A DNA stretch of 6,673 bases from Ascidiaceihabitans sp. (GCA_023301665.1 JALZUL010000056.1:1-6673), one strand, 5' to 3'. Shown: positions 1-6,564, counted from the first letter of the stretch. Numbers and translations are program-made. Notes: generated by a model from the sequence alone, not told the origin.

Positions 1-387
1 CCCGCACAGTTTTACGAAGGGCCATCTTACGAGGCGGCGGTAACGCGTATTGAGCGTGTGTTGCAGGGGGCTTCGATGGGCTTACAGGTTTACCTTGCAG
101 GGACTGAAGGGCTGATGGGGCAAGCACAGGCTTTGGCCATGCGGATGGGCATTCCCCATACGGCGATCCAAACCGAACATCGCGGGTCTGTTGCGCGCAG
201 AATGCAATGCGTCCACTGCAAGGGGATCACAGAGGATGTGGAAACCGATCCGTTTGTGTGCAGCCATTGCGGCTTGAACCTGTTTGTGCGGGATCATTAT
301 TCGCGACGCCTTGCGGCTTACCAAGGGGTTTGTATCGATGCCGAAGACCCCGGCAATGTACCGGCGCAAAAGGGGATCTACGAATGA
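1..387 (+). CDS. dmmA: Dimethylamine monooxygenase subunit DmmA, 5'-partial
   Basis: The reading frame is open from base 1, so the N-terminus lies outside the window and 128 C-terminal residues are visible. The C-terminal part carries a zinc-ribbon-like four-cysteine motif, CVHC at visible residues 70-73 and CSHC at 87-90 (CxxC-x13-CxxC). It is followed by a basic, aromatic stretch (FVRDHYSRRLAAYQGV). This arrangement is typical of the DmmA family C-terminal domain. Before it, a segment with small and hydrophobic residues (LQVYLAGTEGLMGQA) looks like one strand-helix unit of an alpha/beta domain. The family is a small accessory subunit of the NADPH-dependent dimethylamine monooxygenase that converts dimethylamine to methylamine and formaldehyde in the cytoplasm. 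The stop overlaps the dmmB start by 4 bp (ATGA), indicating translational coupling. The assignment relies mainly on the zinc ribbon together with the neighbouring PDR reductase and haem-PAS genes; without that context it would be only a zinc-ribbon protein. Confidence 0.78.
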   Translation, partial: PAQFYEGPSYEAAVTRIERVLQGASMGLQVYLAGTEGLMGQAQALAMRMGIPHTAIQTEHRGSVARRMQCVHCKGITEDVETDPFVCSHCGLNLFVRDHYSRRLAAYQGVCIDAEDPGNVPAQKGIYE

Positions 388-1346
388 GCGGTGCACAAAA
401 AATTGCTGTACGCGTGACAGATGTGACCGCGTTAAACGATTTGGTCAAACGCTTTCGCTTTGAGCCTATCGCGGGGGGCTTATTGCCCACGTTTTCAGGG
501 GGCGCTCATACGGTCGTTGAAATGTACGACGGGGAACGCACCCGTTTAAATCCGTATTCTTTGATGTCCGACCCGTTTGATCAAACCGCCTATACAATTT
601 CGGTGCGGCGCGATGACGAGGGGCGGGGTGGTTCGCTGCATATGCATAACAATGTGCAGGTGGGTGACGAAATGGTCATTTCAAACCCCGTTAATCTTTT
701 TTCGTTGGATTTACGAGCCAAGAAACATCTGATGATTGCGGGTGGGATCGGGATTACGCCTTTCTTGGCGCAGATCAAACAGCTCGACCGCGCGCATGGC
801 AATTGGGAGCTTCACTACAGTTGCCGATCACACGCGCTGGGCTCGTATGTAGATGAATTGACGTCAACACACCCCAACGATGTGAATATCTATTACGACG
901 ACCAATCCCAAGCCATTGATTTGGACAATTTGTTGCAGGGTCAACCGCTGGGCACTCATATTTATGTATGCGGGCCCAAGGGGATGATTGACTGGGTGCG
1001 CGGCAAAGCCAACGCAATGGGGTGGCCGCGCGAGGCGGTCCATTATGAAGAATTCTTAGCGCCACAACCCGGTAAACCATTCGAGGTGAAGCTGTCACTT
1101 TCCAACAAGGTGATCCAAGTGGGCGAGCAGGAGAGCCTGCTAGAGGCCATGGAACGCGAGGGTGTTGATGCCCCCTATCTTTGCCGCGGCGGGGCCTGTG
1201 GGATGTGTGAAACCCGTGTGATCGATTACACCGGCAACTTCATTCACCGTGATCATTGGCTCGAAGACGACGAGCAGGCAACAGGCGAGAAAATCATGCC
1301 TTGCGTGTCACGATTTGAGGGCAAGACCCTCGTACTGGATAGGTAA
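384..1346 (+). CDS. dmmB: Dimethylamine monooxygenase reductase subunit DmmB (PDR/VanB-type flavin, [2Fe-2S] oxidoreductase)
   Basis: 320-residue reductase of the phthalate dioxygenase reductase type, the usual length for that family. Domains in order: a flavin-binding barrel (about 5-108) with NPYSL at 56-60 as the FMN-binding RxYS-like motif; a nicotinamide-binding domain (about 112-225) with GGIGITP at 120-126 and YVCGPKGM at 194-201; and a C-terminal plant-type ferredoxin domain (about 232-320) with cluster ligands C267, C272, C275 and C307 (CRGGACGMC, then C-x31-C). All expected motifs are intact. It passes electrons from NADPH through FMN and the [2Fe-2S] cluster to the haem subunit encoded next. 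The start chosen is the ATG at 384, which overlaps the dmmA stop and has AGGGG eight bases upstream. An in-frame upstream extension to 207 exists but runs inside dmmA and matches no reductase sequence. Vanillate demethylase reductase-like proteins share this architecture; the neighbours make DmmB the better name. Confidence 0.88.
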   Translation: MSGAQKIAVRVTDVTALNDLVKRFRFEPIAGGLLPTFSGGAHTVVEMYDGERTRLNPYSLMSDPFDQTAYTISVRRDDEGRGGSLHMHNNVQVGDEMVISNPVNLFSLDLRAKKHLMIAGGIGITPFLAQIKQLDRAHGNWELHYSCRSHALGSYVDELTSTHPNDVNIYYDDQSQAIDLDNLLQGQPLGTHIYVCGPKGMIDWVRGKANAMGWPREAVHYEEFLAPQPGKPFEVKLSLSNKVIQVGEQESLLEAMEREGVDAPYLCRGGACGMCETRVIDYTGNFIHRDHWLEDDEQATGEKIMPCVSRFEGKTLVLDR

Positions 1347-1349
1347 ATT

Positions 1350-2417
1350 ATGACTTTACAATTTAACGACGAAACCTTCCGCGACGATTATTCGTTTCAC
1401 AATTCTGAGCGCGCGATCAAACGCTTTCCGTTTCCCTTTGATAAAGACAGCTACATGTATGCAGTCAACATGGAGCAGCACCGTGGTGGCCCCTCTGACA
1501 GCATATATGAGAAACGCTTTGACGTGGATGAACACTATGTTTCGGAAATGCGAGACCGTGCGATGGTCTTGGCAGATGACCCACTGCGTTGTCAGTCTTT
1601 GCCCCATATGACTTTGGCGGGTTGGGATTTGCTTGAGCTGATCATGGTGTCTAAGTCTGAAGACTATCCTGACCTGTTCGAACTACATCGTGAAGGTGAC
1701 CAATGGCATTGGATTAACAAGCCTTTGGGGATCGATGATCGCTTTACTTTTATGGATGAGACAACATTACCTTATGGTCCGATGGAGTACATCACACGGC
1801 AAACTCAGGGTGATTTTTGTGTTTTAGATCAACGTGATGATAACCTATGGATGGATGCAGGCATTGTTACAACCCAAGCAGATTGGTCGTTAGACTTTGA
1901 CATTGGTATGAACTTTTTTGAATGGCACGCACCTGTGCCTTTAGCCCATGAAAAAGGCATTTTTGTACGCGCGCTCAAATTCCTTTTGAACATTCAACAA
2001 GGTGCACCTGCGCGCCGTCTCAATTGGACGATGACGGTCAATCCGCTTTTGGACACCTCGCCAGAAAACTATCACAAATGGGGCGTTCAAAAGACCGAGC
2101 TCACCCCCGAAAACATCGGAGCAAAACAGCATTTGCGAGTGGAACTCCAAACGTTTTTCCGTCTGCCACGCTCCAACGCATTGGTTTTCCCAATCCGTTG
2201 TTATCTTTGTTCTTTCCAAGATCTAATGACAGTTCCCAAATGGGGTCGTCGCCTCCATCGTGTGATCCGCGACTTGCCAGAAGAATTGGCAACTTACAAA
2301 GGGTTCATCGACAACCGCCCCATGATGTTGGACTACCTGTCGCAATTTGACGACGGCCAACCCACGTCTAACGGCATCTGGCCAGAGCTGGACAGTGAGC
2401 CACCGCTCAAAACCTAG
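1350..2417 (+). CDS. dmmC: Dimethylamine monooxygenase catalytic subunit DmmC (haem-PAS oxidative N-demethylase alpha subunit, DUF3445)
   Basis: 355 residues, matching the haem-dependent oxidative N-demethylase alpha-subunit family (formerly DUF3445). Recognisable features are an N-terminal RFPFPF segment (25-30), LPHMTLAGWDLLEL (84-97), FFEWHAPVPLAHEKG (189-203), LNWTMTVNPLLDTSPENYHKWG (224-245) and the hallmark RVELQTFFRLPRSNALVFPIRCYL (263-286). Family knowledge: this subunit is an enzymatic PAS fold that binds haem and oxidatively demethylates dimethylamine, taking electrons from the flavin/[2Fe-2S] reductase; tetrahydrofolate is a cofactor of the complex. I cannot assign the haem ligand from sequence alone. 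The gene starts 3 bp after the dmmB stop, and its ribosome site AGGT lies within the end of dmmB, so A, B and C form one operon. A fourth gene, dmmD, reported in Ruegeria as needed for growth on methylated amines, would lie upstream, outside the window. The gene appears somewhat AT-richer than dmmB by eye. Confidence 0.88.
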   Translation: MTLQFNDETFRDDYSFHNSERAIKRFPFPFDKDSYMYAVNMEQHRGGPSDSIYEKRFDVDEHYVSEMRDRAMVLADDPLRCQSLPHMTLAGWDLLELIMVSKSEDYPDLFELHREGDQWHWINKPLGIDDRFTFMDETTLPYGPMEYITRQTQGDFCVLDQRDDNLWMDAGIVTTQADWSLDFDIGMNFFEWHAPVPLAHEKGIFVRALKFLLNIQQGAPARRLNWTMTVNPLLDTSPENYHKWGVQKTELTPENIGAKQHLRVELQTFFRLPRSNALVFPIRCYLCSFQDLMTVPKWGRRLHRVIRDLPEELATYKGFIDNRPMMLDYLSQFDDGQPTSNGIWPELDSEPPLKT

Positions 2418-2433
2418 CGGACGTTTGCGCCCA

Positions 2434-3090
2434 TTAGGTACTTTGTGGATAGCTGATAATCGACAGATACCGCGCGGGGAGCTTAACCAGTTTTTCTGGA
2501 CCGTGGGGTGCATCGGCGTCGAAAAATAGGGTGTCACCGGGTTTGAGCGTGTGGATTTCTTCGCCGTGGCGATAATCGACTTCGCCTTCGAGCATATAAA
2601 TGGTCTCGATTCCTGCGTGTTGGAAGGTTTGGAAGACATCCGATTTGTCGGTCAAAGTGATCAAATAGGGTTCAACAATAACGCCCGATGCATTGGCACC
2701 TATGTGGCCCAAAAGGTTGTATTGATGGTTGGCGCGCGTGCCTTCACGGTCCATCTCAACACCTTCGCCCGATTTTGTGTGGACCGCTTGGCGGCTTTCC
2801 TCAAAACGCCGGAAAAAGCTTGTCAGCGGGACACTTAGGGCATTTGCAAGGGTTTGCAATGTCGTCAATGAAGGCGAAGTATTGCCGTTTTCGATCTTTG
2901 ACAGCATCCCAATTGACAGACCCGTCATCTGCGACAGCTCAGCCACTGTGATCTCTTGCTGGCGCCGATATCCGCGCACCTCACGGCCAATCGCGACCTC
3001 AAGGACCTTTTCGCGATCCCCTTCACGGGTGCTGTGAGGGTTTTGCGTCAACTGAGTGGCCGCTTCGGTGGAAATTTTTTCAATTCTCAT
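2434..3090 (-). CDS. XRE-family transcriptional regulator with cupin sensor domain
   Basis: 218 residues. A lambda-repressor-type helix-turn-helix spans about 33-90 (REVRGYRRQQEITVAELS, MTGLSIGMLSKIENGNTSPSLTTLQTLANAL). A linker leads to a C-terminal cupin_2 domain at about 135-205, with motif 1 around QHAGIETIYMLEGEV (H158, E162) and motif 2 around GDTLFFDADAPHG (H196). This is the PuuR/SutR-like architecture, in which the cupin binds a small effector and the HTH binds a palindromic operator. The start at 3090 was chosen because its complement carries GAGGTG seven bases upstream (3098-3103). In-frame ATGs at 3105 and 3129 lack such a site and would add residues (MRLCVSLCMRC) unlike the family. 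It is convergent with dmmC (16-bp gap) and divergent from the AraC-type regulator. By context, the effector is probably a methylated amine or amino acid intermediate of this pathway; that is inference. Autorepression through the inverted repeat at 3106-3139 is plausible. Confidence 0.93.
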   Translation of the reverse strand: MRIEKISTEAATQLTQNPHSTREGDREKVLEVAIGREVRGYRRQQEITVAELSQMTGLSIGMLSKIENGNTSPSLTTLQTLANALSVPLTSFFRRFEESRQAVHTKSGEGVEMDREGTRANHQYNLLGHIGANASGVIVEPYLITLTDKSDVFQTFQHAGIETIYMLEGEVDYRHGEEIHTLKPGDTLFFDADAPHGPEKLVKLPARYLSIISYPQST

Positions 3091-3105
3091 AATGCGGCAC
3101 CTCAT

Positions 3106-3139
3106 ACAAAGCGAAACACACAGACGCAATTCGCTTTGT
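3106..3139. repeat. Perfect 10-bp inverted repeat, candidate operator
   Basis: ACAAAGCGAA at 3106-3115 and its exact reverse complement TTCGCTTTGT at 3130-3139 are separated by 14 bp, so arm centres lie 24 bp apart, a little over two helical turns. The element sits 16-49 bp upstream of the XRE-cupin start and overlaps the proposed -35 of the AraC-type gene, so a bound regulator could control both directions. In the XRE-cupin transcript the same bases could form a 10-bp stem with a 14-nt loop just ahead of the GAGGTG ribosome site, an alternative explanation. The symmetry is directly visible; the binding protein is inferred. Confidence 0.6.
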
Positions 3140-3174
3140 GCTAAAAAGTGGGACTAGTATAACCGAACATTTTC

Positions 3175-3187
3175 CTTAGAGTCTAAG
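3175..3187. repeat. 13-bp palindrome next to the AraC-type start codon
   Basis: CTTAGA and TCTAAG flank a single G, giving a perfect 6-bp-arm palindrome that ends 4 bp before the ATG at 3192. It covers the place where the ribosome site should be; the only purine-rich motif there is AAGAAG (3185-3190), which is unusually close to the ATG. A protein bound here would act as a downstream operator. A 1-nt loop is too small for an RNA hairpin of the full length. Confidence 0.4.
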
Positions 3188-3191
3188 AAGT

Positions 3192-4202
3192 ATGAATAAG
3201 AGTGAAAATAATAATATTGCTTTTCTGATCTTCCCAGAGTTTCCGATGGCGTGTTTGACCTCAATGATCGAACCATTGCGTGCGGCTAACGAAATAGCGG
3301 GCAGGGCGCAGTTTGCGTGGAAATTGGTCTCTGAGGACGGGGGGCGGGTGGTCTCTAGCGCTGGTGTTGCCTTTGACCCCGATTGCGCGCTGTCGCCTGA
3401 TATTGGGTCAGATGTGGTTTTCTTGCTGAGTGGCCCGTCTGTTCAACCCCTTTCACAAGCCCAGACATTTGGATGTCTCAGGCATCTTGAACGGCATGGC
3501 ACTATTTTGGGAGGGATCAGCGGTGGCGTATTTCCACTTTCGCGCGCTGGCCTGATGGAGGGATACAGCTGTTCCGTTCATTGGTGTTATGAAGCGGCCT
3601 TTCGGGCGGAGTTCCCGCAAATTCATGCGATGGATGATGTAATCGTAACGGACCGGCGCAGGTATACCGTTTCAGGCGCCGCGGCAGGGTTTGATCTAGC
3701 GTTACGCTTGATCGAGGACCAATTGGGCGAAGGGATTGCCCATGAGGTGGCCTGTTGGTTCCAGCACCCAATGATGCGAGGCGAGGGGGTGCGCCAGCGG
3801 GTTCCCGTTCCCGCGCCCCGGCAAAGCAAAGCAAATGATGGCCTTCCAGATTTGGTCGTGCGTGCTTCAAGCTTGTTTGCACAACATTTGGATGATCCGA
3901 TTTCCATAGCACAAGTCGCCGACACATTAGGTGTCAGCCCGCGGCAGGTTGAGCGTGCGTTTAAGAAAGCGACGGGGCAAAACCCAACCCATTATTACCG
4001 CAGCCTTCGTATGAAGGCCGCACGCCAGCTGGTGCTATATTCCAAAGACAGTATGAGCCAGATCGCAGCTGCAGTGGGGTATGTTTCCGCGACGCCACTC
4101 TTAACTCATTACAAAGCCGCTTTTGGTGTTTCCCCGTCTCAAGACCGCGCGAACATCAATGCCTTTCGGGTTCAAGGAAACGTGCCAGTCCCGTCGACCT
4201 AA
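3192..4202 (+). CDS. GlxA-family (AraC-type) transcriptional regulator with DJ-1/PfpI-like ligand domain
   Basis: 336 residues in two domains. Residues about 8-190 form a class I glutamine amidotransferase-like (DJ-1/PfpI) domain: IAFLIFPEFPMACLTSMIEPLRAAN near the start, VVFLLSGPSV at 75-84, then the nucleophile-elbow region GGISGGVFPLSRAGLMEG (107-124). The expected cysteine is replaced by serine (S110), so this is a ligand-binding rather than catalytic domain, as in GbdR and CdhR. Residues about 220-325 form an AraC double helix-turn-helix: ISIAQVADTLGVSPRQVERAFKKATGQNPTHYYRSLRM, then MSQIAAAVGYVSATPLLTHYKAAFGVSPS. GbdR/CdhR relatives activate glycine betaine, dimethylglycine, sarcosine or carnitine catabolism, so control of the flanking sox-type genes or dmm genes is a reasonable inference. 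The ATG at 3192 is the first start after an in-frame stop (3177-3179). Its ribosome site is weak, and the gene ends 5 bp from soxG, tail to tail. Confidence 0.93.
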   Translation: MNKSENNNIAFLIFPEFPMACLTSMIEPLRAANEIAGRAQFAWKLVSEDGGRVVSSAGVAFDPDCALSPDIGSDVVFLLSGPSVQPLSQAQTFGCLRHLERHGTILGGISGGVFPLSRAGLMEGYSCSVHWCYEAAFRAEFPQIHAMDDVIVTDRRRYTVSGAAAGFDLALRLIEDQLGEGIAHEVACWFQHPMMRGEGVRQRVPVPAPRQSKANDGLPDLVVRASSLFAQHLDDPISIAQVADTLGVSPRQVERAFKKATGQNPTHYYRSLRMKAARQLVLYSKDSMSQIAAAVGYVSATPLLTHYKAAFGVSPSQDRANINAFRVQGNVPVPST

Positions 4203-4213
4203 TTAGATCAACG
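4192..4213. terminator. Imperfect palindrome spanning both convergent stop codons
   Basis: The 22 bp centred on CTAATTAG (4199-4206) pair with their own complement except at two of eleven position pairs. On the - strand both mismatches become G-U pairs, so the soxG transcript could fold a 9-bp stem with an AAUU loop. It includes the stop codons of the AraC-type gene and of soxG. No U-tract follows on either strand, so a classical rho-independent terminator is doubtful. It may be a processing or transcript-end hairpin, or coincidence. Confidence 0.25.
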
Positions 4214-4792
4214 CACTGATAGCATTGCAGTGGTAATGGCATGATGCAGCGATTGCGCGGACGCGCGTGGCCCATAAATTGCAAAGTGATCTGATGCGAT
4301 GCACCGCACGAAGCACCCTAAATGATGGATGCTCGTACGGCTCACAGTATCGGTTTTCATGCCCCGCGTATTCACGTTGCAAAGTAGCTCCAAGACCTCA
4401 AGGACATCCGCGCCCTTCAGGTCAAATCGGCTCCAAGCGTCTGTTTGCTCTGCGACGTAACCGGTACCGGTGAACAGCGGTTTCAGGTGCGCTGCAAGAT
4501 CTTCATGGCTCTCAAATGGGGCTTCAACCATCCACTGGTCAGGGCCGATCCAAAACGCCGTTAAGATTTTGGAACTGACGCCGCCAATCTGCGGCGTTGC
4601 CATGCCGACTGCTTTTTTCAAAACCTGAGCCGCTTGGCCTTGGGCTCCTAATTTGGCCGCAACAGAAGCAAGTGCGATACTTGGCATCTCTGTGCAGGTC
4701 ACTACGCCAATCGTTTCGATGCGCGGTTCGCTACTCCCTAAAGCTGTGATCGCAGTAAGGGGGCGATTTTGTGTGTTTTCAGAGTTAGGCAC
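4208..4792 (-). CDS. soxG: Sarcosine oxidase gamma subunit family protein (SoxG / MgdD-like)
   Basis: 194 residues, normal for the SoxG family. It follows the family pattern: an early IETIGVVTCTEMPSIALASVAAKLG stretch, then FWIGPDQWMVEAP, AEQTDAWSRFDLKGADVLEVLELLCNVNTR and the C-terminal RTSIHHLGCFVRCIASDHFAIYGPRASAQSLHHAI. In heterotetrameric sarcosine oxidase this small, GcvT-related subunit packs against the folate-binding half of the alpha subunit. The homologous MgdD plays the equivalent part in N-methylglutamate dehydrogenase, and sequence alone does not separate the two. I chose the GTG at 4792 rather than the ATG at 4843: an AAGGGGAG ribosome site (complement of 4800-4807) lies seven bases upstream of the GTG, while the ATG has none and adds a non-family leader of 17 residues. 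With this start it overlaps the alpha-type gene by 8 bp (GTGCCTAA), so translation is coupled. It is convergent with the AraC-type gene. Confidence 0.85.
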   Translation of the reverse strand: MPNSENTQNRPLTAITALGSSEPRIETIGVVTCTEMPSIALASVAAKLGAQGQAAQVLKKAVGMATPQIGGVSSKILTAFWIGPDQWMVEAPFESHEDLAAHLKPLFTGTGYVAEQTDAWSRFDLKGADVLEVLELLCNVNTRGMKTDTVSRTSIHHLGCFVRCIASDHFAIYGPRASAQSLHHAITTAMLSVR

Positions 4793-6446
4793 GGACGCGC
4801 TCCCCTTCTGGATCAACAAAATGCGACGATACAATTTCGACATCGACAGTGAGGTCAGTGACTGGGGATACCAGCCGCATTTTTTCCCCCAAACGGTTTG
4901 AGCCGTCTTTCATAAATGCCAGTCCTATCATTGACCCAACTGAAGGGGAGAAGGCGGCCGATGTGATATACCCTTGGTCATGTGCCGCATCTACAGGACC
5001 TGTCGGGTTCATGAGGTGCCCGCCGGCGGTGATTTTTTCTGTGGGATCAACGGGCTGTACACCGACCAAGGTCAACATGTTCGCTTCGTTCAACCCCTCG
5101 CGTTCAGATAAGACTGATCCGATGCTGTCCTTTTTCTTGGACACCATCCGCCGCATCCCAAGATTTTGCGCTGTTGTTGTACCGTTTAATTCGTTGCCCG
5201 CGGCATGGCCCTTTTCGATGCGCATAACGCTGAGCGCTTCTGTGCCGTATGGGGTGACGTCAAATTCTTCGCCCTCATCCATTAACCGTCGCATAAGGGC
5301 ATCCCCGTAGCGGGAGGGCACTGCGATTTCAAAGGCCAGCTCGCCCGAGAATGAAATGCGAAACAATCGTGCCCGCAGCCCCCCACAAACCGTAATGTTG
5401 GCGCAGGCCATAAAGGGGAACCCTTCATTGGTGATGTCAAATTCCGGATCGACAATCTTTTGCAACAGCTTGCGCGAATTCGGGCCAGCAACCGCGTATT
5501 GTGCCCATGCTTCTGTGGTCGAGATCAGGTGGACGTCCATGTCGGGAAACAGACATTGGCGTACAAATTCCATATGTTGAAAAACAGGCCCCGCTTTGGC
5601 TGTTGTGGTCGTGACCACAAAATGATCGTCGGCCAATCGCGCAGCGGTTCCGTCATCCATCGCAATTCCGTCTTCTCGCAGCATCAAACCATAACGGGTT
5701 TTTCCAACCGCAAGCTTTGCAAAACCGTTGCAATACACTTTGTTCAAGAAATCAGCGGCATCCGCCCCCTGAACATCGATTTTACCCAGCGTGGTGCAAT
5801 CACACACCCCAACAGAGGCACGTGTGGCACTGACCTCGCGATCGACAGATTGCCGCCAGTGGGTTTCACCTTGAATTGGGAACCACTGGGCCCGCATCCA
5901 ATTGCCAACTTCTACAAACACCGCACCGCGCTCTTGCGCCCAATAATGAGAGGGGGTGAGGCGGGTAGGGTGGAACTCTTGGCCTTTCATCCGGCCCGCC
6001 AACACCCCAATGGATGTGGGGGTGTAGGGAGGGCGGAAAATGGTTGTACCGACCTCGGGGATAGATTTGCCAGCCAGTTCGGCCATGATCGCCAGCCCGC
6101 CGATGTTAGATGTCTTGCCTTGATCTGTGGCCATTCCCAAGGTGGTGTAGCGCTTTAGATGCTCAACTGAGCGAAAGCCTTCTTGATGGCTTAACTTTAC
6201 GTCTTTGACTGTGACGTCGTTTTGCTGGTCGAGCCACGCACGGCTGCACCCTTCAACATACCAAAATGGCGTTTGGGAAACGGGCGTGTCTTCTGCTTTG
6301 GGCAGCTTTGGACTGCGCCCTTTGATATCCATGGCCGCCTTGGCTGCCAAAGCCCCAGATCGCAAAGCCGCGTGGGTGGAAAAATCGCCGTTCGCTGCGC
6401 CTGCAACACTCATGCGGGCTGCAGCGGGAAACGCTGCGCAGATCAC
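4785..6446 (-). CDS. soxA: Sarcosine oxidase alpha subunit family (SoxA / MgdC-like), C-terminal half only, 5'-truncated
   Basis: 553 residues are encoded from a GTG at 6446 with no ribosome site; full-length relatives are about 950-1000 residues. What remains matches the C-terminal half closely: SVAGAANGDFSTHAAL (13-28) is the end of the dinucleotide-binding part, then QNDVTVKDVKLSHQEGFRSVEHLKRYTTLGMATDQGKTSNI (75-115), IFRPPYTP (136-143), and a complete GcvT/aminomethyltransferase-type folate domain from about 165 to the end, with RYGLMLREDGIAMDDGTAARL (251-271), YAVAGPNSR (317-325), FSGELAFEI (366-374) and the typical HFVDPEGERVR end. This half binds tetrahydrofolate and captures the oxidised methyl group as 5,10-methylene-THF. 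The missing half binds NAD and flavin together with the beta and delta subunits, whose genes are also absent upstream. In-frame stop TGA is at 6498-6500. The 553-codon frame is undamaged, so the break looks recent, or is an assembly junction. It could be MgdC of N-methylglutamate dehydrogenase. Probably nonfunctional as an oxidase. Confidence 0.87.
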   Translation of the reverse strand: MICAAFPAAARMSVAGAANGDFSTHAALRSGALAAKAAMDIKGRSPKLPKAEDTPVSQTPFWYVEGCSRAWLDQQNDVTVKDVKLSHQEGFRSVEHLKRYTTLGMATDQGKTSNIGGLAIMAELAGKSIPEVGTTIFRPPYTPTSIGVLAGRMKGQEFHPTRLTPSHYWAQERGAVFVEVGNWMRAQWFPIQGETHWRQSVDREVSATRASVGVCDCTTLGKIDVQGADAADFLNKVYCNGFAKLAVGKTRYGLMLREDGIAMDDGTAARLADDHFVVTTTTAKAGPVFQHMEFVRQCLFPDMDVHLISTTEAWAQYAVAGPNSRKLLQKIVDPEFDITNEGFPFMACANITVCGGLRARLFRISFSGELAFEIAVPSRYGDALMRRLMDEGEEFDVTPYGTEALSVMRIEKGHAAGNELNGTTTAQNLGMRRMVSKKKDSIGSVLSEREGLNEANMLTLVGVQPVDPTEKITAGGHLMNPTGPVDAAHDQGYITSAAFSPSVGSMIGLAFMKDGSNRLGEKMRLVSPVTDLTVDVEIVSSHFVDPEGERVRA

Positions 6447-6524
6447 CCGACGAGGCGTTGTGATGCTAACTCTGCAATACCGACGCCTGCATGACGATCA
6501 CTTTATTACAATGCTGGCTGATCG

Positions 6525-6564
6525 CTCACACTTGTCCCCCTCTTTCTCTCACCCAAGTCCCCCT
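6525..6564. repeat. Two 17-bp near-identical direct repeats, iteron-like
   Basis: CTCACACTTGTCCCCCT at 6525-6541 and CTCACCCAAGTCCCCCT at 6548-6564 agree at 14 of 17 positions and start 23 bp apart. Repeat units about 22-23 bp apart are typical of iterons bound by plasmid replication initiators. Only two clear copies are visible; a further C-run (GCCCCC, 6568-6573) is out of phase. Confidence 0.5.

Larger units (their letters stand above)
3091..3191. promoter_or_regulatory. Divergent regulatory region between the XRE-cupin and AraC-type genes
   Basis: This 101-bp gap must hold the promoters of both regulators. On the + strand TTGTGC (3136-3141) and TATAAC (3158-3163) are separated by 16 bp, a reasonable sigma-70-like pair whose -35 overlaps the right arm of the 10-bp inverted repeat. 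On the - strand TATACT (3161-3156) is a good -10, but no convincing -35 is spaced correctly. An alternative - strand pair, TTGCGT and TATGAG with a 17-bp spacer, would start transcription almost at the ATG and leave no room for the ribosome site. The AT-rich centre and paired symmetric elements are visible; promoter assignment is inference. Confidence 0.45.

Noticed and set aside
207..383. In-frame N-terminal extension of dmmB by 59 residues
   Set aside because: It lies entirely within dmmA in another frame, its sequence is unlike PDR reductases, and the ATG at 384 has a good ribosome site and the classic ATGA overlap.
2403..2420. CCGCT...AGCGG hairpin at the dmmC stop as a terminator
   Set aside because: The stem is only 5 bp with an 8-nt loop and no U-tract, which is too weak to call.
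4793..4843. Longer soxG starting at the ATG at 4843
   Set aside because: There is no ribosome site before that ATG and the extra 17 residues do not look like the family. The GTG at 4792 has AAGGGGAG at ideal spacing.
5460..6158. 232-residue open frame on the + strand
   Set aside because: It is antisense to the soxA-type gene, with Arg/Pro/His/Cys-rich composition and no recognisable domain. It is a shadow of a real coding frame.
6453..6488. AGGCGT / ACGCCT inverted repeat near the break as a recombination site
   Set aside because: The 6-bp arms, 24 bp apart, are expected by chance in sequence of this composition, and no flanking duplication or transposase was seen.
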